NCBI GenBank assembly: GCA_902806565.1
Contig: CADCXA010000027.1
Coordinates: 682,001 to 746,000, forward strand
DNA: 64,000 nt
Source: Hypoxylon rubiginosum
Taxonomy: Eukaryota; Ascomycota; Sordariomycetes; Xylariales; Hypoxylaceae
Direction of reading: 5' to 3'
The notes beneath the pieces are model-generated. The model was not told the origin of the DNA. It was given only the letters and a program-made list of their open reading frames with translations, and did not search any database. Made by a program: the position numbers and the translations under genes. This document shows positions 11,816 to 21,611 of this stretch, one piece after another (positions within the stretch are counted from its first letter, which is position 1; each line of letters opens with the position of its first letter).

Positions 11816-14800
11816 ACGGTAGATGAAGCGGGCCCCATCTAGCCGAACCAGTCGGTCTATTATGTGGTTGAGGTGGTTGGACTTCGGGAACGCTAGGACC
11901 CATTAGATGCAGCTATCCGCGACCGTTACTAGCCTAGAAGCATTTAGAGTGGGGGCGCCTGGCCGGCTGTGGGGAATCGAGGCCCTGGCAGCCTGGCCGG
12001 CCACGTGCCCTGGGTCCTGGAAGCCTTGGAACATTCCCGGCCCGCCGGCTCCACTTTGCATTTCCCCGCACTTTTTAACGGCTCTAAGGCTTCTTATTGG
12101 TTCTTCCCCTTCAACATCTCGTGGTTCCATGGAATAGGGAACAAAGAAACTTCGTTGACGTCAAGGAGACAAGGGGACGAATACTCGATATCGACACTAG
12201 ATATCTACCCTTGACCCAGCAGCTCAGGTACGAAATTCACCAGACTTGCACATCGGAAACATAATGGACCATCTTGGAAAATTAGACACGGCTATACTCC
12301 AAGCCCTCTCGGTCTCGGTCACCCACCAATGTAACAACTATCTGACAGCCACAAATCTGGTACAACCCTCCTCCGATTTATTAATGTCTCATATGTTGTG
12401 CTACAGCAAATATACGTCAGCTCTTTGGTGTGGTTTGTACGTGTTCGCGTATCCGGCTGCATATCCGGGGCGTTCGCTGTACATCTCTCAGGATTCCAAC
12501 CCCGTCCTCCAATGCGCCCCTGCCATGCGCGTCAACCTTTCGGTGGTGTTGATCTGCGCTGAGCCTATGACACTATCGAGCTGAATATTGATGTACAGTA
12601 GTTCTTACGCCGGCCCGAGAAAAGCAAGCCGTTTTTCTATTCTCCCGTCTCCAAATGCGGGATTCGGGAGGATTCGTTCGGTAAAGAGCCATACTACGCA
12701 GTAACTTATCTCCAACCAGGCATTTGGATCCCTCCAAGACTCCCGTCGGTATCGCTACTTATACCGTAATGAATCAAATAGACCTAACCATTGGCATCGA
12801 TTCGAATTCGATACGGTGCGATATATTGCATTTTTACCGTGTCGCCTTTGGATAGAAGCCCACTCAACGATATCATCTTCAGAGATGATACATCGTAAAC
12901 GCGGCAGATATAACCATGCTAATATCATGATATTCTCCTAGTCCGTATTGAGTCCCGCGATTACACTCTCGCTTCAGTGGCCACCAAAGACGTTCATCAT
13001 CAAGGAGTCTCCATATCGACAGGGCCTAGTTTTCCCACCATAAGCAGATCAAGTTACACGACAGTAAATAAACATTATCATGAGATTTCGGAATTCACTC
13101 AGAGAGGGTTACATCCTCGTAATGAGGAAGTAAATGATAACAACCTACTTCTCGTAAGCGATCGTAACGTCCAAGAGTTATAGGAGAACCGGCTCCAAAA
13201 CTCACCACTCACCACTCACCTCTAGGCGACGAAGAGGTCCATCTTAGCAAGGGCACTGTCAAACGGCGCGCACAGTACGACCATTAAAACAGCAGCTCAT
13301 AATTGCTAGTCAAAATTCATGGTAATATGAAAACTTTCTAGTTTCACAAGGTCGTGTTACTCAAGCCCAGGTAATATAGGTGGTATGATGACATGCAAAG
13401 GCCATTAGAATTAAGCTAATATATCCAGCTCTTATTTATCCACCAGAGCAATTTACAGTGACGATTTCACTGGCCATCTATTATTCGCATTCCTATCTCC
13501 ATCCTGGCCCGGCATCTTGTGCGAGATTCGACGTTGCTCTACTCACCCCAACGTGGAGATACATCGCGCAATTGTTTCTTATGCGGTTTTAGGAACCTCT
13601 GGAATGAGTGGATCGTTTGGTGGTTAGCCTGTTGGTCGCGAGCCAATTCTATGCCGAGTGTCACTCGACGATGTTGGGGGTAGTTTTCCATCCACCTTTG
13701 ACTCGCCCGGCTCATAGTCACGAAAACGGTATGGCATGACTTGGGGGCTATCCGTCTGGTCGAGGTAAGAATCCTTACCACCCATCAGTATTTTGTCACT
13801 GCTCTCGTCGCTGGTGGTTGCCTGCCGGGAATAGTTCTGGGCAATAGGGAGCATACAGCCCTTAGAGCATATAAATCTCGGGCGTCAGCAAGGTGGGTGG
13901 TATCTTACGATATGCCTAAGAATAGTTCTTCCATAAGAAGGTTCAATGGCCACGATGGTGGTCTAAGCAATGCTACCCACATTTCCCCAGAGCCGTACTT
14001 GGCATGTGGCAGGCTTATGTAGCTCGAATTTGCAACGGACTTAAAACAGTGCCGAATTGGTGGTGGGAGAAGTATTAGGGTTACGCGGCACCTATTCCCA
14101 AGGTCGCACTAGATATGAAAAGAGAATCTCATCAAAATAAGAGTCCCGGCTACATTCGACATCGAGGATATTGTATCAGCTATGTTCATTCTATCGTGGT
14201 GTTAATAGACGCATTTATGGCCTGTTATATTCGCTCAGACGGTCTAGAACGACTTCTAGATGACACCCAAGTACTCCCAAAACTACCTAGATATATAGTT
14301 TACTCTGTACCTCTACAATACTCCTATTCAGATATAGTCTTGAATATCAACTATCAGCCATCATTCCTCGCAGCGCGTGAAGGTGGGTTCGCTTCCGATT
14401 TGACCTCAGGGGTATTTTTCTTTCGATTGCTCGTCAAGTTACAGCTTGGGAACCCGCACTCCTCGCTTAACTATGTACGATACCCTCCAAGTACACCGTC
14501 GCCACTACTCAGTCTGTAATTAATATCGCGAGGTTGCTTCGCGTGAATGCTCCTCTCTTTCGACGGCCATATATCACATACATATCAAGCAAAGATCCCA
14601 TCCAGTGATAGCAGTTTGCTCTGAGGTACATGCAAGTCAAGAGTTGAATTTTAACAAATAACTTTCATATTAATAAAACGCGTGTCTTCACCTATAACCT
14701 TAACCTGATAGTTCAAGTATTCCAATTTCTCCGCAGTGATACATTTTGGAAGACTACCAGCACCAAGATATGTCAGAATAATTCGCAATAGGTTGGAGCC

Positions 14801-15935
14801 CGGAGATAGTCAGCCTGCTAAAGCAAAGCGTCCGCTTAAGTTAGGTAATTAAATATTCACCTTTGAACCAGAACTCAACCATTGAGGCGAGCTTTAACAG
14901 AAAACGATGGATGATGGATGATTACTGCAAGAGGTGACAAATGTGAAGTAGAGGAGGAATCACGTTGTGGAAAAAATTAATTGATACTTGGCTGCTAAAC
15001 GGTCGTCTCTAGTGAGGGTAGGCCCCCTGCACTAACCATCGCAACATACCTTGAACGCAAACATAACTTTACAATTAAATACGTTATAATGATACGCGAG
15101 ACAGCTTACGCTTAGCTGACCCATCTTTCATATCAACATGAAGGATAACATGAATTAGGAATGCTACTTACGGAACGCAAAAGCTACGGGTGGTGGAGAT
15201 AATAGTGGATAGAGCCTCGTTGTCTCCTCATGCCACCAGAAGAAGAGATCCCGTTAAGAGACTGGAAACGTGAAAGGCTAGGTAGGTAGACTTGATACTG
15301 TAGATGACGCTGACCCTGCTACATATATCCATGAATAAATTGTCTCAGACGTCGGTGGTGAGCTCATCTCGAAGTCAGTTCATCTTCACATTGGGAGGGT
15401 GACACAACATGGAACTCGTTGCATTATTTCTTGTCAGCGAACAGGGATGTCTGGGCTGTCAGGCTGTATTGGTCTGGTCTAGCCCCAGATTTATCCCTTT
15501 TTGTCCCAACAACTACACCCACCAACTTCCCTTCCTGGTTGAGAGATAGATTCTCCTGGTCCTAGGTAATCACCGCAGTTTCCTGGTAACAAGACTGATG
15601 CGGCTCTTTCAAACCCCTTTCTCAGTTGGTTTCCGCGTGGTCTACTCGACCAACTCTGCCACAACTCGCCAGTCGGCTCCCTAACCCCAGACAATAAAGC
15701 CTTCCTAGGTAGACAATACACGTAAACGCTTTTACAAACCTTCTGTGTTTGATACTGACGCGAGCGCACTCTACGCAACTGCTCACCTTCTCTCGAACGC
15801 CGAGGATACTACCATTTAGCCCATCAGCCCTTGCCGGGTTGCCAACGTCCTACCCATCCACAGACTCGACCTCTGCTGCAAAATAGGGACCTAACACAGC
15901 CTATTTGTTATCATACGACATTGCCTACTACCGCC

Positions 15936-16060
15936 GTCATCGATGCGGACCCTGAATTCGTAAACGAAACCGAGCTGGAGAAACAGGACAGTGGCTATTT
16001 TTCCCATATTGAAGCTTTATTATACTATATTGGGTAGATTCGAGACGGCCGCAACATACC
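15936..16060 (+). pseudogene. Possible remnant of a LaeA-like methyltransferase N-terminus
   Basis: In one frame 15936-16037 reads VIDADPEFVNETELEKQDSG followed by Y-F and then a stretch close to SIEALLYY before a TAG stop. LaeA-like fungal SAM methyltransferases typically begin with an acidic 'ADPE...DSGY' segment, then a Ser/Leu-rich segment and the motif YRxENGRxYH. Just past the stop, in a shifted frame (16039-16060), FETAATYR-like codons line up with that motif if one base was lost and one gained. There is no in-frame ATG upstream and no methyltransferase core downstream, so if real it is a truncated, frameshifted relic. The similarity is judged by memory of the family pattern and could be coincidental. 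Confidence 0.22.
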
Positions 16061-17338
16061 GAATAGGCTCGCCCCTATTATATTCGATCATAGGGTTGTC
16101 CTGAAACCACGCCGTCTCCTGCTCGTTGTGTTCTACCTATATACGAATCCAATCCGATATCGCTCCAGCAAGCAACCATCCAACCATGTTTGTACCTGGG
16201 TCTACTTCGTCAACCGTGATAAATATCACCTCAGAATCGCAAACGATAGAGTCGAGGGTCAAGCTGATTGATCATCCTGTATGACACGATGTAATCCAGA
16301 AAAGCGCGGAAACAACAACACTATAGGGCGAGGAGCCATGGACCTAACAGCAAAGAAACACTCGTATACATGGGCGTCGAGACCCTTTGTCCTCTGAACC
16401 CAGCCTCCCTATTCGGACCAGCTCTGCTCTTTACCTGGGCCAACACTGCGAACTTCCGTCAAAAGGGTTAGGAACAATACCTGACTAGTTATCTCGGCAC
16501 GGGAGTAACTGCCTTCGTGAAGCTTCTCCCCTAGGTTCCTCCTATCAAGCAACTGTCTCTAGCGCTTTATAACGAAATACTTTAGGACATAATTTCACGT
16601 TTGTTTACTAACGAGCCAACCGATCATCCAAGCCGATAGATGCGGAATTACATAATAGTAAAACCGGCAACTTGTTGATCTATACCGTGTTCAAGTCTGA
16701 AGGTTAACTAGCACACGTATGGACTGAGTAGGGGTATTGTAGGAATTATATGGCGTCTGGTCTATCTCGTGTGGGTAGTGCGTATTTCATTTGCCTTAGG
16801 AGGGAGCCCTGCACCTGGTGATAGTTACTGTCTACAAGACCCGGCTAACCAGTAACCCCACAGGACAACCAACTATATACCAGCATAGAAAAGATTTTGA
16901 AGCATAATAATAGAAGCTACACCTCAGACATCCCTTGCGAAAAGGTATGGGAGACCGAGTGGTTAGAGAGAGCTCCCACTAGATGTATGCTGGAATGATA
17001 TTCAAGGGGGATTTTTGTATGCCGAAGATTCAATTTCCTCGGCTGGGCCTTTTGTTATTTCCATTTTTTTAAAGGCTATGTATCTTCATATCCCTTCCCT
17101 CGTGTTGGTGCCAGACCCATACATTCTCCCCGCCGTGCTCCGCCAGGACCATACGCTTCTTGTATGGGTACATCCTTATGCCGAAGTTCGGAAGAACATT
17201 ATAGAACAATCAGTGTATCGCTAAAACAATTCATCTAAACCTGGGCTGTTGTAATCTTAGAATTAGGTAAGTAATCTTCATCACTCGTTCAATCTCCCTC
17301 GCGACACCCCCTTAAACACGTAACCTGATAAAGCAGAA

Positions 17339-18954
17339 TCACATCAAAGAAAAGCAGAGCGCCATCATCGCCGGCACCAAACTCCAGCTCCAACCCCGAC
17401 GGGCGGTGGAGGAAGCGGCGTTGCCGAACCCGCGGCCCTGGTATCCAAACGTCACGTTCTGGACCACGGCCGGGTTGTAGCAGTTCCCGCCGACGATGTC
17501 GACGCCCCGCAGGTCGTCGGGCGTCACGAAGAACATGTACTGCCGTTGGTCGATGCCCTCGAAGCCCGACGTGTCGTAGGGGAACAGGTCCGACGAGTCC
17601 GTGGCTGTCGTGTTGCGCAGGAAGATGCATTGGACCTGGCCCGGGTAGTCGCGCGCGAGCTGCGGGTAGTCCTTCATGACGTCCGAGTTGGACGTGTCGG
17701 CCACGAGCACGAACCGGCGCTGCGGGAAGGTCTGGAAGATCTTGTCCAGCAGCGCCTTGCGGATCGACAGCGTGGCCGACACGTCGGAGAAGTTGAGCGG
17801 CCGCGTGTCGAAGGAGCCGAGCGGGTACGTCTTGTAGATGAACTCCATGTAGTTCCTCGTCACCTGCTCCGGGGTCGTCGTGAGGTAGTGGAAGTGGAAG
17901 TCGGGGATCGTGGCGGACCAGTTCGCGTAGATGTCCGGCATGTTCATCCACGGGGTGAAGGCACGGGCGAAGGAGTTCAGGAGGCCCTCCTTAGGATCGT
18001 AGATCTTGGTGACACGGAGGATGTCGTCAATGTCGGAGATAATGGTGAAGCCCGTGGGCGGGACTAGGTAGGCCGTGGCATTTCCGGAGTTGGTCCCGTT
18101 GGCATACATGTTGAGCGCTTGAATAGACGAGGTCGCATTGCCGGCAATCAAGTGCCCGCCATCAGAGCCTGTGGTGTTTTGGAGAAGGATGAAGGAGTCA
18201 AAGTCTCCTTCGTTAGTCGTCTCGTACGGCATGGTAATAGATTGCGCACCGCCTTCCTAATGTTCATTCAGTAAACAGGTAGATAATCTATTGTGTCTGG
18301 GATGACTTACGGCGTTAATTACGCCACCACTTGCATCCGGGCGGACATCGACATCATTCTCAAAGTGGATGGTGACGTTCACATCAGGTTGCTGGACGAC
18401 AAAGATAGAAGCAGTCAAATTTCGTGCCTGTCTCTGCTCCGGAATAGTAAGTTCATCGATGTCGGTACCAATGAGGAACACATTAGCTAAGCTATCGAGC
18501 CTCTCTTCTGAGATATTCGGCTGCTTGTAGACGTTGCCGTGGACTCGAACGTTCCAGCCTTGCTCGGTCCAATTGCCATATGCCCTAAGCAAGGAGTGTT
18601 AGTAATCTTTTATATAATATTGCAATGCTATCCTTACGGGAGATTTAGCACCTGGGTTGGCGTCGCGGCTAGGTCCGAGTCGCTTATACCCAGAGAACTC
18701 TCGACGGCTTCACCACTAGGAAAGTCTTGGAAGAATTGAGGTACGCCTGATGCTATGTAGCTTGAAACATCACTTCCCAAGCCGCCAATAATGCTGTTGA
18801 TGTAACTCCCGGGATCCAAGTCGCGTGCCACTACTGCACGGTTGTTCAAGTCTGGAGCTGGCGTTATCATAGGATGCGGAGGCACAGCTATGGCTGCCGT
18901 AGCCAAGAGTGGCAACAGCCATACTGGGACTAGGCGGCATAATGGGGATGCCAT
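17339..18954 (-). CDS. Secreted App1-type phosphatidate phosphatase-like protein (DUF2183)
   Basis: On the minus strand, exons 18954-18638, 18584-18311 and 18256-17339 (introns of 53 and 54 bp) give 502 aa. The start at 18954 was chosen over an upstream in-frame ATG because it begins a clear signal peptide (MASPLCRLVPVWLLPLLATA). The middle contains an N-terminal beta-rich region (AYGNWTEQGWNVRVHGNVYK). The catalytic HAD-like domain of App1/DUF2183 follows, with TIISDIDDILRVTK at ~268-281 and conserved downstream patterns RRFVLVADTSNSD and YPGQVQCIFLRN. Yeast App1 dephosphorylates phosphatidate using a DxDxT motif; here the fifth position is Ile (D272, D274, I276). Many N-glycosylation sequons and a hydrophobic C-terminal tail suggest secretion, perhaps with a GPI anchor. 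Family membership is well supported; enzymatic activity is inferred. The last exon is markedly GC-rich. Confidence 0.85.
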
Positions 18955-20009
18955 CGAATTTACGCGATTCGTAGCTGGGACCTCAGGGAGTAGCAGTTGT
19001 AATACACACTTAATCCCTTGTTGTCTCGATAGCTTCGAGAGACAGCTGTCGAGAGAGGGAAGGGTTCGGTAAGGACGGATCGAGGTCAAAGTAATCTGGG
19101 CTCTAGGTACGGGATGACCGGTTCTTTCCACATAATATGTATGTAGGTTACAGCTATTACAATTATAATATTCGGTGACTAGGATTGGTTTGTATTAATG
19201 GGCTGACCACGCATTGGTCCCATGCGATCCTGCCCTGTTTGTTGTTCCCAATCCCAGTGGCTTGGCTATGACATCACTGGGTCTCTGCGGTCCCTTGCAT
19301 GATCAGAAACGCATCCAGGCATCTGGGCTCCCCCATCAAATAAGGTTAATGCTGGCGGCCGGCCCCGGGTGCTACCCTTTTCATCCTTTCTAGTCTCGCA
19401 TCTCCAAATCAAGCATTAAAGAAAATCTAAAGACGGATTGCCTTTCCTAGATGTCTCTTATATATATTGGAAGGAAAGGACTGGATAATATCTTGTCGGC
19501 ATGTTAGGTTACAGGCGATGTTCGCGACCGATCATAAGACTTTGGAGCTTTAGCAGGTAGGATTCTAGCTCTTTGCGATTAGAGCTTACCTTGCTGTACA
19601 GTAAGCTCAGCTAAACAAGCCACAGGTATCCAGACGTCATCGCTTTCTTTCGAATGTTCAAAAAAGGGGTCTTCACACATCTTTGGCTAGGTACATAGGT
19701 AGATTCGTAACTTCGACACACCTATGTCGTCTGAGACATCCCTTCGCCCAATATGATTAAACAGCTATCCGACGCCTCTTTGGTATTGAAATGCTTGCCT
19801 AACTTGCGGGCGCTTCTCCAAATGGTAGCTAGCAAGTACTTCGTCTTGTACAGGAGGCCGAAATGGGTTGAGTTCGGGTGACAACGCAACCACTACACCA
19901 CATGGCTTGCCCAAATCACAAGGCTGTCTACCTGAGTAGTCTGTAAGAATAATGGCTTGCACCACTATCCCAATCCCATTCTGTGTATATATGCGGTCGC
20001 TCGTACGTC
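18955..20009. other. Intergenic region between the App1-like and prefoldin genes
   Basis: It holds the upstream region of the App1-like gene, transcribed leftwards, and the 3' flank of the prefoldin gene, also transcribed leftwards. Nothing further is recognisable apart from a CTAGGTACATAGGTAG run near 19,688. Confidence 0.5.
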
Positions 20010-20690
20010 TCATGTTTCGAGGTTGATACTACGTCCGAAACGAGCATAAAGCTCAACCTTGAGCTGTGTCATTTCCTCCTTCACCGTACCGAGCTTGTCT
20101 TCGAGTACCGACACTTCTTCCTCTATTTGAGAGGTCGAAGATATTAACATTTCCTGCGCCTGCGGTAGCTGGACGTGAAAGAAGGCGTCGCCAATCTTGT
20201 ACCTATGTGTCGATGCCCCTGTCAGCTGCATTGCTTTCCACATCTTGTATACTGTCGAGGCTGGCCCAATATTCCTTGCTAGACGCAGCAATGGGTGCAA
20301 GAGGTGCAATAGGATTCGGCAGGATGCGCTAGGAATGCTTACGGCACTGTGTCGTCCTCGTCCGCGAGCTCGAGTTCCATACTGATATCATCTAGCTCCT
20401 CCTTCTCTTTCTATGTGGCGTGGTGCTGTCAGTAGCCATTTCTCATGGAGCTGTAGCATTTTGTTCGGCTGGTCTTACATGCTTGACCTTCAACTCCTCT
20501 TCTAGGTTTAATTCTCGTTGGTGTAGACGGCTAAATTTGTTGATCTTGTCTTGGTCTTCGCGGCGGACCTCGACCTCGTCGCCAGCGGCCTCGTCTTCCT
20601 TCGTGAGCTAACGACATGACGTAAACAGTTAGCTTCACGAGACTCTATAATCCCATGTTCTAATGGTGGACTGACCATGCGCCGATTCAT
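20010..20690 (-). CDS. gim3: Prefoldin subunit 4
   Basis: Four exons on the minus strand, 20690-20676, 20607-20479, 20410-20343 and 20202-20010, give 134 aa. Exon 1 codes only five residues (MNRRM). The protein is a beta-type prefoldin subunit: two long coiled-coil helices around a short beta hairpin. The N-terminal helix has REDQDKINKFSRLHQREL, which aligns with EDQQKINEFSKL of yeast Gim3. The acidic ELELADEDDTVPYKIGDAFF matches the family's hairpin (IELIDED...YKVGDLF), and the C-terminal helix ends in LYARFGRSINLET, the usual prefoldin-4 ending (LYAKFGDNINLE). The hexameric prefoldin complex captures nascent actin and tubulin and passes them to the CCT/TRiC chaperonin in the cytosol. Length is normal for the family. 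The gene is divergent from the PRMT5 gene. Confidence 0.93.
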
Positions 20691-21611
20691 TTTGGAGTAT
20701 AGGTAGCTGAGAAAATATTGTCGGGATCGGGTAGTTGGGCGCAAGGGACAGGCTAGTAAATGTTATGAAGTTCTAAGGATTGTCGCAAGTATCGAGAGCT
20801 TCAAAAGTTTTGGCGGGGTAGCTTGAGTCTTGGCAGTCCGAGACTGGTCTCAAAGTATAGCTACAACTTGAAGGAAGGGTTGGGTCACATGATTGATAGG
20901 ACAGGATACCTTAACCCAACACCGAAAAAAGGGATTTGGGGTCGGGCAGAATAACCTTTCCACAGCGCCAGCACCGCATTCTGCAGTGACCGTTCACTGA
21001 CCGTTCACAGCTGTAACGGAAGTTTAAATGTCTTGATGTAAATGTCTAGCTTCAAATGTTGTTTTCTGTTTTTACCTACATAACATACATACCTTACATA
21101 CATACTTAGGGTACCTAGCCGTTTGCCCAAACTGAATGCACAAGTTTAAATCTTGAACAGATGGCAGCATTTCACCGTTTGCGTGCAAAAACGTAGCTTG
21201 GTTGCTTGGGTACCATATATCGGGGCCAGCAAAATTGTCGAACCAATAAACGTGGTTGGACTAGACAATTTTCAGCTTTGTCACCTTATTCATATTTTTC
21301 TTTGTATTCGATACATTAATCACACCACACACCCGGATTATTATCAGGAATGCATTCATCCCATATATAAAAAACCCATATCGTGTGGTCTAGAACCGAC
21401 TTCCTAAAGTGACCTCGAAGTCCAATTTCATTTCGTGGTGATGGATTCCTAACCGTCGCTTAGGTATCCTACTAAACGTTCGTCTCGGGTACCTTGCTAC
21501 CTATAGGCATAGCATATAGGCATATCATAAGCGAGAAACTGGAACCAGGAACCCTCAGCATATACCTACTACTACCTTGCGTACCTAGGTAGCCAAGCGA
21601 CGAGCTTCACG
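20691..21611. promoter_or_regulatory. Shared divergent upstream region, prefoldin 4 / PRMT5
   Basis: This 921-bp region separates two genes transcribed away from each other, so it must carry both promoters. It contains ACATACATACCTTACATACATAC-type repeats near 21,080, a GGTACCTAG copy near 21,111 and an exact TACCTAGGTA palindrome at 21582-21591, ending 20 bases before the PRMT5 ATG. No classical TATA element is obvious. Confidence 0.55.

Larger units (their letters stand above)
10210..17338. other. Gene-poor region with short repeats and a possible gene remnant
   Basis: No intact gene is supported in 7.1 kb. Visible structures are a run of TAGGTA-like repeats and hairpins at 11,650-11,815, a GC-rich island with two CCTGGCCGGC copies at 11,950-12,060, a 7-bp tandem (CTCACCA) at 13,201-13,220, and an AT-rich stretch around 14,520-15,130. 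A pyrimidine-rich, promoter-like stretch at 15,480-15,930 precedes a short methyltransferase-like remnant, which is listed separately. Confidence 0.5.

Noticed and set aside
14115..14519. 134-codon plus-strand frame
   Set aside because: AT-rich codons, no motif and length within chance expectation.
17546..18067. 173-codon plus-strand frame opposite the App1-like gene
   Set aside because: Its Arg/Val-rich composition is that of an antisense shadow; the minus strand encodes the conserved DUF2183 domain.
18955..19131. Upstream in-frame ATG at 19131 for the App1-like gene
   Set aside because: The extra 59 residues would bury the signal peptide that starts at 18954.
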